A DNA stretch of 64,000 bases, from NCBI RefSeq assembly GCF_001423125.1, contig NZ_LMNW01000003.1, positions 190,734 through 254,733 of the forward strand, read 5' to 3'. The translations under genes and the position numbers were made by a program. Every line of letters begins with the position of its first letter. The first letter of the stretch is position 1. The notes under the pieces are model-generated. The model was not told where the DNA came from and did not search any database. It saw only the letters and a list, made by a program, of their open reading frames with translations. Shown piece by piece: positions 20,231-30,958 of the stretch. This DNA comes from Duganella sp. Leaf126 (GTDB lineage Bacteria; Pseudomonadota; Gammaproteobacteria; Burkholderiales; Burkholderiaceae_D).

Positions 20231-20941
20231 ATGGCTAAGAACAAAATAAACAAAAACTGGATTCACGACCACATTAACGACCCGTACGTGAAATTGGCCC
20301 AGAAGGAGGGCTACCGCGCCCGTGCGGCTTTCAAGCTGAAAGAGATCGACGAGGAAGAAAAGTTGATCAAGCCGGGACAGGTGATCGTCGATCTGGGCTG
20401 CACGCCCGGCAGCTGGGCCCAGTACACGCGCCGCAAGCTGGCCGGCAAGGACGGCGGCGGCATCAACGGTACGCTGATCGGGCTCGATATCCTGCCGATG
20501 GAGCCGGTCGCCGATTTCCATTTCATCCAGGGCGACTTCCGCGAAGTGGAAGTGTTGCAAAAACTGGAAGAGGTGGTGCAGGGCCAGAAAGTGGACCTGG
20601 TGCTGTCCGACATGGCGCCCAACCTGTCCGGCATTGCCGACAGCGACGCGGCGCGCATGGAACATTTGATCGACCTGGCCATCGAATTTTCTCAGGCCCA
20701 CATGAAACCGGGCGGTGCACTGCTGGTCAAATGTTTTAAAGACATGGGTTTTAATGACATCGTGCTCAAATTCCGCAGGGAATTTAAAACCGTGACCCAG
20801 AAAAAGCCCAAGGCCAGCCGCGACAAATCGTCCGAGATTTTCCTGCTGGGCCGCGGCCTGAAAAATCCGACCGACAGCATGGCCTCGGCCGTGCCCTTCG
20901 ACAACGATGACGTGGCCCCGGCCCGCCCCGAGCTCGACTGA
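20231..20941 (+). CDS. rlmE: 23S rRNA (uridine-2'-O)-methyltransferase RlmE (FtsJ/RrmJ)
   Basis: A 236-aa SAM-dependent methyltransferase that 2'-O-methylates U2552 of 23S rRNA in the assembled 50S subunit. The SAM site is [12 protein letters not shown]. The catalytic Lys-Asp-Lys-Glu set is in [24 protein letters not shown] and SSEIFLLG. The C-terminal about 25 residues are acidic and variable. Upstream of ftsH as in E. coli (rlmE-ftsH), but with a 241-base gap that contains a perfect 9-bp hairpin (20948-20956/20967-20975) just after the stop, so ftsH likely has its own promoter. Confidence 0.95.
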   Translation: MAKNKINKNWIHDHINDPYVKLAQKEGYRARAAFKLKEIDEEEKLIKPGQVIVDLGCTPGSWAQYTRRKLAGKDGGGINGTLIGLDILPMEPVADFHFIQGDFREVEVLQKLEEVVQGQKVDLVLSDMAPNLSGIADSDAARMEHLIDLAIEFSQAHMKPGGALLVKCFKDMGFNDIVLKFRREFKTVTQKKPKASRDKSSEIFLLGRGLKNPTDSMASAVPFDNDDVAPARPELD

Positions 20942-21182
20942 AGCACGTGCATCGGCAGTCAAAAGCGCCGATGCAGCCTTGATATTCGTGCTGCAGGCCG
21001 CATATCGGCCGAGGTGAGGCATTTTTATCTTGATCGGCCAGCAATTCTGGTCAAATAATGTGTGCTGATGCCGGGTTTGCGCCCGGTAGAGGAGTGGGCT
21101 TCTGGCACCGCCTGCTTATTGCGAGTAAAATCGGGTTTCTAGCTATAGGTTAAGAGATGCGCCCTGCATCCAAGGAGTCTTC

Positions 21183-23066
<1,884 letters not shown>

Positions 23067-23090
23067 GCGCCGGTCTGGTCGTCGGCACCC

Positions 23091-23119
23091 AAGGGTGAGG
23101 AGCAATCCTCGCCCTTTTT
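23091..23119 (+). terminator. Terminator after ftsH
   Basis: An 11-bp stem (23091-23101/23106-23116, one G-T pair) with a GCAA tetraloop and a T5 run. It separates ftsH from folP, which lies 28 bases further on. Confidence 0.85.
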
Positions 23120-23147
23120 CTTTACTACAGCTTTTTTTGGCTTGCGC

Positions 23148-23987
23148 ATGCGTTCCACCTTCCAGTTTGGCCGTTTCAACTATCCCTTGCAGGGCGCGGG
23201 CCGGCGCCCGCGCGTGATGGGCATCCTCAACGTCACGCCCGATTCCTTTTCCGATGGCGGCAACTACCAGGCGCTCGAGTTCGCCATCGGCCATGCCGAA
23301 GCGATAATCGAAGAGGGCGTCGATATCATCGACATCGGCGGCGAGTCCACCCGGCCCGGTGCGCCGCCGGTCGCACTCGACGACGAGCTGCAGCGCGTGA
23401 TGCCGGTGGTCTATGCCGTGCGCGACCTGGGCACGGCCATATCGGTCGACACCTGCAAGCCGCAGGTGATGCGCGAAGCAGTTATCGCCGGCGTGGACAT
23501 GATCAACGATATCAACGGTTTTCGCGCAGCAGGCGCCATCGACGCCGTGCGCGACAGCGATTGCGCCCTGTGCATCATGCACATGCAGTCCGATCCCCAG
23601 CATATGCAGCTGGCACCCCGCTATGGCGACGTGGTAGGAGAGGTCATCGCTTTCTTGCGTGAACGCATCGACGCGCTGACCGGCGCCGGCATTGATCCGC
23701 GTCGATTGTGCATCGATCCCGGTTTTGGTTTCGGTAAGACGGTAGAGCATAATTACGCCTTGCTTAAGGCGACTGGCCGGATCATCGACGAGACTGCGAT
23801 GCCGCTGCTGGCGGGCTTGTCGCGCAAGTCGATGATCGGCGCGGTGACGGGCAAGTCGGTCGCGCAGCGCGCGGCCGGCAGCGTCGGCGGCGCGCTGGCC
23901 GCCGTGGCGCAAGGCGCGTTCATCGTGCGCGTGCACGACGTGGCCGACACGGTCGATGCGCTCAAGGTATGGCAAGCGGCGCAATAA
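23148..23987 (+). CDS. folP: Dihydropteroate synthase
   Basis: A 279-aa TIM-barrel enzyme that condenses p-aminobenzoate with hydroxymethyl-dihydropterin diphosphate in folate synthesis; it is the sulfonamide target. Signatures: [44 protein letters not shown] and [11 protein letters not shown]. The ATG at 23148 is preferred over a TTG at 23142; neither has a strong ribosome binding site. ftsH-folP-glmM is the conserved gammaproteobacterial/betaproteobacterial order. glmM starts 29 bases later and is probably cotranscribed. Confidence 0.95.
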   Translation: MRSTFQFGRFNYPLQGAGRRPRVMGILNVTPDSFSDGGNYQALEFAIGHAEAIIEEGVDIIDIGGESTRPGAPPVALDDELQRVMPVVYAVRDLGTAISVDTCKPQVMREAVIAGVDMINDINGFRAAGAIDAVRDSDCALCIMHMQSDPQHMQLAPRYGDVVGEVIAFLRERIDALTGAGIDPRRLCIDPGFGFGKTVEHNYALLKATGRIIDETAMPLLAGLSRKSMIGAVTGKSVAQRAAGSVGGALAAVAQGAFIVRVHDVADTVDALKVWQAAQ

Positions 23988-24016
23988 AACACAACAGACA
24001 GAGAAAAGAGCACAAC

Positions 24017-25372
24017 ATGGCACGACAATATTTCGGCACCGATGGTATCCGCGGCCTGGTGGGCGTTTCGCCCATCACGCCCGACTTCGTGCTGCGCCTG
24101 GGCTACGCTGCCGGCAAGGTGTTGGCTGGTGCCGACTGCGGTACGGGCGGCAAGCGCCCCACCGTGTTGATCGGCAAGGACACGCGCATTTCCGGCTACA
24201 TGCTCGAAGCAGCGCTGGAAGCCGGCCTGGCTGCTGCCGGCGTGGACGTAATGCTGGCCGGCCCGATGCCGACGCCGGCCATCGCCTACCTGACGCGCGC
24301 GCTGCGCCTGTCGGCCGGCGTCGTGATTTCGGCGTCGCACAACCCGTTCCAGGACAATGGCATCAAGTTCTTCTCGGACCAGGGTACCAAGCTGCCCGAT
24401 GCGGTCGAACTGGAGATCGAAGCCGCGCTCGCGCATCCGATGGAATGCGTGGCGCCCGAGAAACTGGGTCGCGCCAAGCGTCTCGATGACGCCCAGGGCC
24501 GCTACATCGAATTTTGCAAGAGCACCTTCCCTAACGAACTCGACCTGCGTGGTCTGAAGGTGGTGGTCGATTGCGCCCATGGCGCTGCCTACAATATCGC
24601 CCCGCACGTGTTCCACGAGCTTGGCGCCGAAGTGATTGCCATCGGTAACAAGCCGGACGGCTTCAACATCAACAAGGACCACGGCGCCACCGCGCCGGAC
24701 GCGATGGCTGCCGCCGTGCGCGCCCACGGCGCCGACCTTGGCATCGCCCTCGACGGCGACGCCGACCGCCTGATCATGTGCGACGCCAATGGCCGCCTCT
24801 ACAACGGCGACCAGTTGCTGTACCTGATGGTGACCGACCGCCTGGCCACCGGCCCGGTCGCCGGTGCGGTCGGCACCTTGATGACCAATATGGCGGTGGA
24901 GGTGGCGATCAAGCAGAAGGGCGTCGGTTTCGCGCGCGCCAAGGTGGGCGACCGCTACGTGCTTGAAGTGATGCAGGAAAAGGGCTGGCTGCTCGGCGGC
25001 GAAGGCTCGGGCCACCTGCTGTGCATCGACAAGCACACGACCGGCGACGGCATCATCTCGGCGCTGCAGGTGCTGTCTGCGCTCAAGCGCGCCGGCCGCT
25101 CGCTGGAAGAGGCGACGGCCGACCTGGTGCTGTTCCCGCAAACCCTGATCAATGTGCGCGTGGCGCCCGGCTTCGACTGGACCCAGAATGCCGCCATGGT
25201 AGCCGAGAAAGAGCAGGTCGAACGGGAGCTGGGCGACACCGGCCGCGTCCTGATCCGCGCCTCCGGCACCGAGCCCCTGATCCGCGTGATGGTGGAAGCG
25301 CGCAGTGCCGACGACGCGAAGTCGATGGCGCAGCGCATCGCCGACAAGATCGACGTCAAGCTGGCGGCATAA
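24017..25372 (+). CDS. glmM: Phosphoglucosamine mutase
   Basis: A 451-aa enzyme that converts glucosamine-6-phosphate to glucosamine-1-phosphate for UDP-GlcNAc, hence peptidoglycan and LPS. It shows YFGTDGIRG at the start, the phosphoserine loop [13 protein letters not shown] (Ser 107), the metal loop DGDADR, the sugar-binding GEGSGH and the phosphate-binding [12 protein letters not shown]. The ATG at 24017 gives the canonical start; the frame is open upstream but overlaps folP. No terminator is obvious before the tRNA genes. Confidence 0.96.
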   Translation: MARQYFGTDGIRGLVGVSPITPDFVLRLGYAAGKVLAGADCGTGGKRPTVLIGKDTRISGYMLEAALEAGLAAAGVDVMLAGPMPTPAIAYLTRALRLSAGVVISASHNPFQDNGIKFFSDQGTKLPDAVELEIEAALAHPMECVAPEKLGRAKRLDDAQGRYIEFCKSTFPNELDLRGLKVVVDCAHGAAYNIAPHVFHELGAEVIAIGNKPDGFNINKDHGATAPDAMAAAVRAHGADLGIALDGDADRLIMCDANGRLYNGDQLLYLMVTDRLATGPVAGAVGTLMTNMAVEVAIKQKGVGFARAKVGDRYVLEVMQEKGWLLGGEGSGHLLCIDKHTTGDGIISALQVLSALKRAGRSLEEATADLVLFPQTLINVRVAPGFDWTQNAAMVAEKEQVERELGDTGRVLIRASGTEPLIRVMVEARSADDAKSMAQRIADKIDVKLAA

Positions 25373-25462
25373 CGGCTGCTCGCATTGCGCGTGCTTCAAG
25401 ATTGCAAGATACTTCGGGGCGTCCATTGACGGCGGCGCCCCGGCCGATTAGAATGCTGTCTT

Positions 25463-25539
25463 CGGAGTGTAGCGCAGCCCGGTAGCGCACCTGGTTTGGG
25501 ACCAGGGGGTCCAAGGTTCGAATCCTTGTACTCCGACCA
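25463..25539 (+). tRNA. tRNA-Pro (anticodon TGG)
   Basis: A 77-base cloverleaf with acceptor stem CGGAGTG/TACTCCG, anticodon loop TTTGGGA (TGG), T-arm GGTTCGAAT, discriminator A and an encoded CCA end. It reads proline codons CCN. The gene is followed by its own terminator. Confidence 0.97.
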
Positions 25540-25547
25540 AAAACACT

Positions 25548-25576
25548 AAACGGGTTGTCTTAGACAACCCGTTTTT
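25548..25576 (+). terminator. Terminator between tRNA-Pro and tRNA-Arg
   Basis: A long stem (arms 25548-25559 and 25563-25574, AAACGGGTTGTC type) with a three-base TTA loop ends in a T5 run. It lies 8 bases after the tRNA-Pro CCA, so the two tRNAs are separate transcripts. Confidence 0.9.
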
Positions 25577-25609
25577 CATTTCTGCGGCGAATTCTCGCTG
25601 CGATAAAAG

Positions 25610-25686
<77 letters not shown>

Positions 25687-26001
25687 AAAAATCAACGATT
25701 TATTTGACTGTTTCTCTGGGCCGCGTTCTGCACGGCACAGTCCTCGGTGTAGTTCCCGCCGAGCGCGTTCGCCAGCTTGTATTGTCATCGGAAAGAGTCG
25801 CGTGCTATATTGCGCGTGCTGCTTTTGCAGTCGTAAGCGTTTACGTCAACCAACGCCTTGTGAATCACGCCCATTGAACGATGGGGAGCGTGTCCGAGGC
25901 TTGCGTTCGACTGTCATCTGCACTCGGTTGCGCTGGTCGCGGCAACTCGCTCCCATTCATCGTACACAGGCATGCTTCCTTCATTCTTCTGGAGCAATGC
26001 A
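25687..26001 (+). other. Gap behind tRNA-Arg: no gene, one candidate promoter
   Basis: In these 315 bases I see no credible coding region; a 74-codon open frame at 25802 has no family features. A promoter-like pair, TTGTCA (25782-25787), an 18-base spacer and TATATT (25806-25811), could drive the VOC gene, though with a leader of nearly 190 bases. Composition is less G+C-rich than the core genes before it. Confidence 0.5.
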
Positions 26002-26415
26002 ATGTTTACCCTCAATCGAACGATGAAATTTAACCACATCAGTTTTCCTTCAAGCGATGTGGACGCAACCGCCGCATTTTTTGTGAATTATCTCGGCTGT
26101 ACCGTTTCCGCCTTTGGGCCGTCGCGTATCGTCAAGCGTCACGATTTTGACATCGTTATCGATGGAAGTACTGGCTGCAACGCGGTGTCATGGCCTCAGA
26201 ATTTCCATATCGGATTCGAAGTGCCAAGCGTGAATGATGTGACTGCATTATTCGCGCAAGTGCAAGCTGGCGGCGGAGAATGTGCCACCGGTGTTCTCCG
26301 GCACGTACGGGGATCACGCTTTTTCTGTGTCATTCCCGGGGGCGTGCAGGTTGAGATCAATACGCGGGAAGACGCAGCTGAAGCATTCCGCACGTCGTTC
26401 AAACCTTTAGCGTAA
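26002..26415 (+). CDS. VOC (glyoxalase/bleomycin-resistance) superfamily protein
   Basis: A 137-aa protein with one pair of the beta-alpha-beta-beta-beta modules of vicinal-oxygen-chelate proteins. FNHISFPSSDVDATAAFFVNYL has the first metal-ligand His position and the helix; FHIGFEVPSVNDVTALFAQV opens the second module; the end is GVQVEINTRE with the Glu ligand position. The start at 26002 has GGAG 7 bases upstream. Similar proteins include dioxygenases, glyoxalases and antibiotic-binding proteins; nothing narrows the function. Codon use and G+C (near half) differ from the neighbours, consistent with recent acquisition. Confidence 0.75.
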   Translation: MFTLNRTMKFNHISFPSSDVDATAAFFVNYLGCTVSAFGPSRIVKRHDFDIVIDGSTGCNAVSWPQNFHIGFEVPSVNDVTALFAQVQAGGGECATGVLRHVRGSRFFCVIPGGVQVEINTREDAAEAFRTSFKPLA

Positions 26416-26503
26416 TTCTCGACACTTGAAAATGGGCGTGCCCGCACGCCCAGCAGGTTCGATGTGAGGTAGCCGCGAACAATGCATTTATTAAACGAGT
26501 CGG

Positions 26504-26980
26504 CTAAGTCTCATCAACGAGATGGACTTGCGGTGCACCATCGAGATTCCACGAAAACAAAACCAGATGCCACAAGCCCGGTGCTTTTCTCGACGGATCA
26601 ATCAAGCCATTTGCTCCGCATGCTACGAGACGATCACGAACTTCCCACGACCGTGGGGCGGCCCCTCTTGCTGCAAGCTCCTGCCACGGCGCGATGGCAT
26701 CGGCAATGCTGAGGCCGATTTCTGCCAATGCTGACGAATTGCGTAGATCGACAATTCTCTTTGCCACGACATGAACACTGACGATCTCTAACGTAGGACT
26801 GCGGTCCCCCTTATGAGCTTGCATCGCCGCGTCTACGCCCTCGCGCGACGAGCTCAAATAAAGTGTAGCTTGTGTGCTACGAGAATAGCGCCCCGCGTTA
26901 CGGGAGCCGGACAACGCATGCGCGCGGTAGTCAGGGTCGATCGCGCGAAAGAAAATACCGTCAACTTCCGTAAAAATCAT
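26504..26980 (-). CDS. RES domain-containing protein (possible toxin-like NAD+ phosphorylase)
   Basis: A 158-aa protein. FFRAIDPDYRAHALSGSRNAGRYSRSTQATLYLSSSREG resembles the RES fold core, with Arg 12 and Tyr 32 in the positions usually conserved. Known RES toxins (MbcT, ParT types) degrade or ADP-ribosylate using NAD+. The later Glu expected in the core helix is not obvious (DAAMQAH), so activity is uncertain. No antitoxin gene of the usual Xre/DUF2384 type lies next to it: upstream is only a GNAT remnant. The open frame extends to 27028, but the ATG at 26980 begins the domain properly. Lower G+C than the core genome. Confidence 0.55.
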   Translation of the reverse strand: MIFTEVDGIFFRAIDPDYRAHALSGSRNAGRYSRSTQATLYLSSSREGVDAAMQAHKGDRSPTLEIVSVHVVAKRIVDLRNSSALAEIGLSIADAIAPWQELAARGAAPRSWEVRDRLVACGANGLIDPSRKAPGLWHLVLFSWNLDGAPQVHLVDET

Positions 26981-27034
26981 CTCAAAGCGTCCGTGCTGAA
27001 AATTCAAATATGCCGTAACCCCAAGCACTCTTGC

Positions 27035-27193
27035 TCAGATGAAGAGCGCCCAAACCGAGGAGTTTATCTTATCGGCGTACGCGAAACCTACAATGTCGCC
27101 GTCGATTTCCGCCAGCCAGCCGCGCGCCAGCAATTCGAGGTGGTCTTCGTACATTTGCCGATTCATAAGCGCCGGTATGGCAGTGACGCTGGT
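27035..27193 (-). pseudogene. Remnant of a GNAT acetyltransferase
   Basis: About 52 codons, beginning in frame directly after the stop of the secreted-protein gene and ending in a stop at 27035-27037, read as a piece of a GNAT N-acetyltransferase: YEDHLELLARGWLAEIDG, then IVGFAYADKINSSVWALFI. The expected next motif (P-E-x-x-G-x-G-x-G) is missing in this frame, but a shifted frame reads EQECLGLRHI, as if a frameshift and decay had occurred there. Both the N-terminal part and the acetyl-CoA-binding half are absent, so it cannot be functional. Confidence 0.6.
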
Positions 27194-27730
27194 TTATGGC
27201 GTCACAGGTCTGGGCCGTTGGTATTGCGCCAGGCGCTTCGCCGATGGATCGTATTCGATCTCGGCGGCGGGGACGGTGAAGGTGGCCCAGCATCGGGTCG
27301 GGGCGGCGCACAGCATCTGGATGATGGCGTCCTTGTGGACCCATCGTGCGGTGCGGCCATCGTCGGCAACGGGCGCGCCGAAGCGGGCCGAGATCGACTG
27401 CAAGATGGTCTCGCGCTCGGTACCGTCGGCCAGCACCTTGATACGGGTGACGGTCAGATCTTTTTTGACCGCCAGTTCGTACCAGCCGCGTGCCGCCCAC
27501 AGCGGACGCGCTTCCGGGTCCGGCAGGTGCACGCTGCCCCAGCGCCCGCCCACGTCATCGGCGCGCGGGCTGCTGCGCCAGCAGATTTGTTCGGCTTTGT
27601 CGTTGTTGAGCGGACAGATGCCGGGCGAATAATTGAGCTTGCCATTGAACGGGATGCCCAGCACTTGCGTCGGTGCGGCCGCGGCAGCGAGGGGCAGGGC
27701 AGTTATCAGCAGGGCTAAGACGGTTTTCAT
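27194..27730 (-). CDS. Secreted protein of unknown function
   Basis: A 178-aa protein. The ATG at 27730 gives a clean signal peptide (KTVLALLITALPLAAAAA, cleaved before PTQ); an upstream in-frame ATG would bury it. The mature part (about 160 residues) has the phrases FNGKLNYSPGICPLN, EQICW, WYELAVKKDLTVTRIKVLADG and two CxxxC-like cysteine pairs (MLCAAPTRCW), suggesting a periplasmic fold with disulfides. I do not recognise the family. It is followed in frame by the acetyltransferase remnant. Confidence 0.65.
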   Translation of the reverse strand: MKTVLALLITALPLAAAAAPTQVLGIPFNGKLNYSPGICPLNNDKAEQICWRSSPRADDVGGRWGSVHLPDPEARPLWAARGWYELAVKKDLTVTRIKVLADGTERETILQSISARFGAPVADDGRTARWVHKDAIIQMLCAAPTRCWATFTVPAAEIEYDPSAKRLAQYQRPRPVTP

Positions 27731-27863
27731 GGCGTTCGTTCTGAAGTAGGGGTCTTCAAGCCGGCGCAACGACCGGTTAGCAGGCAATTCTACGTGGCTT
27801 CAGGTTTGCCAAAAGCTGCCCGAGCAGCGGAAATCCCGTTCTGATCGGTCGATTGACCGCCTT

Positions 27864-28415
27864 TTACGGCGGCGTCAGCATCTGCCGCGCATACCGCAGT
27901 CCGATACCGTTGCCGCCGCCGTTTTTCTCGACCACGGCCCTCGCGGCGTCGTAGCTGTCGCGGCGGGTCCAGTCGCGTTGCAGTTCGAGCAGCACCTGCA
28001 GCCAGCTGGTCGGCTGCGCGCCTTGGGCTGTCATGCGCTGCAGGGCAAGGTGGTGGCCGGCGTCGGTCAGGCCGCCGCAGGCGTCGCCGACCACGTAGCA
28101 GTCGTGACCCGCTGCGAGGGCGCTCAGCACGGCAAAGCTGATGCATGCCTCGGTCAGCATGCCCGAAAAAATCAGTTTCCTGCGCCCGGTGGCGACGATC
28201 GCTGCTTGCACGGCCGGGTCTTTCCACGAATTCATGTTGCGCCGCTCTCGTAGCGGATGGTCGGGGATCCGGGCTTGCAGGTCGGGCAGCAGGGGGCCGC
28301 TGTCCACCTTGCTGGCAGAAGTGCTGGCGACGATCGGCAACGAGAACGCCATGGCTGCCGGTTTCCGATTGGCAGATGGCGCGCCGCGCTGTATGCTGCG
28401 GCGGCTGACAACCAT
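27864..28415 (-). pseudogene. 5'-truncated isochorismatase-family hydrolase
   Basis: A 183-codon frame whose residues from about 22 onward align with the C-terminal three quarters of YcaC-type isochorismatase hydrolases: [34 protein letters not shown], the nucleophile Cys in GMLTEACISF, YVVGDACGGLTDAGH and the tail LLELQRDWTRRDSYDAA. The first about 40 residues of the family, which carry the catalytic Asp of the DxQ motif, are missing; instead the frame starts with unrelated [17 protein letters not shown]. The break lies close to the start of the divergent FKBP gene. Loss of the Asp predicts an inactive product. Confidence 0.7.
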
Positions 28416-28430
28416 CCCGAAAGATCATCC

Positions 28431-28937
28431 ATGAAACTGCTGTCCTCCGCCGTCCTCGGCCTGACCCTCACCCTGTCTCTCACTGCCTGTAACAAGGACA
28501 AGCCCGCGCCTGCGGCCGACGCGCCCGCAGCGACGGCAAGCGCACCGGCGCCGGCAACTCCGGCTGCCGATGCGCCAGCCGCGGCGCCGGACGCCATCAC
28601 TGCACTGCAAAAAATCGATACCGTGGTTGGTACCGGCAAGGAAGCGGTCGCCGGCGTGACGGCGGTGGTCAACTACACCGGCTGGCTGTACGTGCCGTCG
28701 GCGCCGTCCAAGCATGGCGAACAGTTCGACTCGTCGGTCGGCCGCGAGCCGTTCAGTTTCCAGCTCGGCGGTGGACAGGTCATCAAGGGGTGGGACGAGG
28801 GCGTACAAGGCATGAAGGTGGGCGGCAAGCGCACCCTGATCGTTCCGGCCAGCTATGGCTACGGCGAGCGCGGCGTCGGTCCGATTCCGCCGAACTCGAA
28901 CCTGATTTTCGAGGTCGAACTGCTCGACGTGAAATGA
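28431..28937 (+). CDS. FKBP-type peptidyl-prolyl cis-trans isomerase, lipoprotein
   Basis: A 168-aa protein with a lipoprotein signal ([10 protein letters not shown], Cys 20), a Pro/Ala linker (about 24-54) and a single FKBP domain: [72 protein letters not shown]. All the aromatic and Asp residues of the FK506-type pocket are present. Lipidation places it in the periplasm, where it would speed folding of exported proteins. Head to head with the truncated isochorismatase frame, 15 bases apart. Confidence 0.9.
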   Translation: MKLLSSAVLGLTLTLSLTACNKDKPAPAADAPAATASAPAPATPAADAPAAAPDAITALQKIDTVVGTGKEAVAGVTAVVNYTGWLYVPSAPSKHGEQFDSSVGREPFSFQLGGGQVIKGWDEGVQGMKVGGKRTLIVPASYGYGERGVGPIPPNSNLIFEVELLDVK

Positions 28938-29003
28938 GGTCGGGCCACCGCGACCGAATGCGGTGGCCACAGCGCTGCCATTCCTGAGCGCTGCCAGTAG
29001 ATC

Positions 29004-30650
29004 TTATGACGCGCGGGGCAACAGGCGCTGGCGGCCGGCCGCAACTGCTGCCGGCGCGCCCTGGTGCTCGCCCGCGCGCGCGGTCTTGAATACGCCCACC
29101 GCGTTGTTGAGCAGCGCGGCCTGGTCTTGCAAGGTATCGACGGTGCCCAGCGCTTCCTCGACCAGCGCCGCATTCTGCTGCGTGACCTGGTCCATGCGCG
29201 CGATGGCGCGGTCGACTTCCTCGATGCCGGCGCGCTGCTCGGCGCTGGCGCTGGCAATCGATTCCACCACGTCGGACACGCGTTTGACGCTGTGCACGAT
29301 GTCCTGCATGGTGCTGCCCGCGTGTTCGGCCAGCGTGGTGCCGGCATGCACCCGCTCCACCGATTCGTCGATCAGGGCCTTCACTTCGCGCGCGGCGGTG
29401 GAGCTGCGCTGGGCCAGGTTGCGTACTTCGGTGGCCACGACCGCAAAGCCGCGTCCCTGTTCGCCGGCCCGGGCCGCTTCGACGGCCGCGTTCAGGGCCA
29501 GGATATTGGTCTGGAAGGCGATGCCGTCGATGACGCTGATGATTTCCTCGATCTTGCGCGACGAGGCGTCGATCGCGTTCATGGTCTGCACCACCTGGCC
29601 GACGATCTCGCCGCCCTTGCTGGCAACGCCCGAGGCTTCGTGGGCAAGCTGGTTGGCGTCGCGCGCGCTGTCGGCATTCTGCTTGACGGTGCCGGTCAGC
29701 TCTTTCATGGCAGATGCCGTTTCTCTCAGCGAACTGGCCTGGTCTTCGGTGCGGCTGGACAGGTCCTGGTTGCCGGCCGAGATCTGGCTGCCGATGCTGG
29801 TGACGGCATGGGCCGCGCCGTGTACCTCGGTGACGGTGGCGCGCAGGTTGCTGCTCATCTTGACCAGCACCGCCATGATGCTGTCGGTGTCGCCGTCGCG
29901 CAGGCTGACCTGGTGATACAGCTCGCCGCGATCGACCGCATTGGCCAGCGCCTTGACCTGGGCCGGCTCGGCGCCGAGGGCGCGCAGCAGGTGCTGCGAA
30001 ATGCGCCACGCCACCAGGGCGCCGATCGCCACCGCGATCGCGACTGCCAGCAGGGCCAGCGACTGGAAGTCGTGGGCGCCATCGCGCGCCAGCGCCGATT
30101 CGGCCTCGGTCATTTTCTGTTCCTGGTCGATGAAACCGTTGATGCTGGCCAGCCAGTCGATGAACGCCGGCTTGGCCTGGCGCAGCAGCAGCTCGCGCGC
30201 GTCGTCGATCTGGCCCGCGCGGCGCAGGGCGATGATCTGCTTGACCAGCGGCGTGGTGCGCGCCTCGTTCTGCTTGATCTTGTCGAGCCAGGCGCGCTCC
30301 TCGGCAATGACTTTGCCCTCGGCGCGTCCCAGCAGCTCGTCCATCGGCCGCGCCGATTGCTGGTAATCGCCGTCGAGCTTATCGATCAGGGCCACCACGG
30401 CCGCCACGTCGGCGTCGGGCACCAGGGTCACATCGCGCACGGCAATCGCGCGGTCGTGCACGCTGCCACGGAAGTTGATCGCGTAGCGCTGCTTGACGTT
30501 GTTGACCGCGCTGATGTGCTGCAGGCTGCTGTCGATGGCGTTGACTTTGACAACGCTGAGGGCGGTGAGTGCCAGCATCATCGCCAGAACGACGCCGAAG
30601 CCGAGGCGCAGGCGGGCGGCAACGCCGAAACCTTGAGGGGGATGTTCCAT
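29004..30650 (-). CDS. Methyl-accepting chemotaxis protein
   Basis: A 548-aa chemoreceptor. The membrane helix at about 12-32 (LGFGVVLAMMLALTALSVV) is followed by a four-helix-bundle periplasmic sensor (about 33-190), a second helix (about 193-212), a HAMP domain and the cytoplasmic signalling coiled coil with the hairpin tip IDGIAFQTNILALNAAVEAARAGEQGRGFAVVATEVRNLAQRS. The ligand cannot be told. The start at 30650 (MEHPPQGFG) is preferred, with AAGGA upstream, over an in-frame ATG 19 codons earlier. No CheR/CheB-binding NWET-type pentapeptide is present at the C-terminus. Confidence 0.92.
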   Translation of the reverse strand: MEHPPQGFGVAARLRLGFGVVLAMMLALTALSVVKVNAIDSSLQHISAVNNVKQRYAINFRGSVHDRAIAVRDVTLVPDADVAAVVALIDKLDGDYQQSARPMDELLGRAEGKVIAEERAWLDKIKQNEARTTPLVKQIIALRRAGQIDDARELLLRQAKPAFIDWLASINGFIDQEQKMTEAESALARDGAHDFQSLALLAVAIAVAIGALVAWRISQHLLRALGAEPAQVKALANAVDRGELYHQVSLRDGDTDSIMAVLVKMSSNLRATVTEVHGAAHAVTSIGSQISAGNQDLSSRTEDQASSLRETASAMKELTGTVKQNADSARDANQLAHEASGVASKGGEIVGQVVQTMNAIDASSRKIEEIISVIDGIAFQTNILALNAAVEAARAGEQGRGFAVVATEVRNLAQRSSTAAREVKALIDESVERVHAGTTLAEHAGSTMQDIVHSVKRVSDVVESIASASAEQRAGIEEVDRAIARMDQVTQQNAALVEEALGTVDTLQDQAALLNNAVGVFKTARAGEHQGAPAAVAAGRQRLLPRAS

Positions 30651-30958
30651 GGATTTCCTTGAATGATGACGACAATGGACTGCCGCCATCATATTTCCAA
30701 AATCCAATTCTGTTAAGTTGAAAAGTTAAATAACTTCAATAGTGATTTACGAAATGCAATTATTTCGTTGCCACTTCGCTGCATTTACCGGAAGTTGCTG
30801 CTTGGTGTAACGGGCAATAGCGGGCATTTGCAGTCCGCTCGAGCGTGGCGACCTGATCTGACGCTGTCTTCTCGCTCGGCATGGCGAACCGCCGCGTCGT
30901 GTGCCGGTTTGGGCATTCCCGAGGCGGAGAAGTTCACCATGCCGACTGCAGCGACTAT
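30651..30958. other. Gap between chemoreceptor and CocE hydrolase: no gene seen
   Basis: 308 bases. The 120 bases next to the chemoreceptor start are A+T-rich (30660-30775) and probably hold its promoter, though I cannot place -35 and -10 boxes with confidence. The rest (30780-30958) has several short open frames on both strands, none with a ribosome binding site plus recognisable product. Confidence 0.5.

Noticed and set aside
25802..26026. 74-codon open frame behind tRNA-Arg
   Set aside because: Cys/Arg-rich translation, no ribosome binding site, overlaps the start of the well-supported VOC gene.
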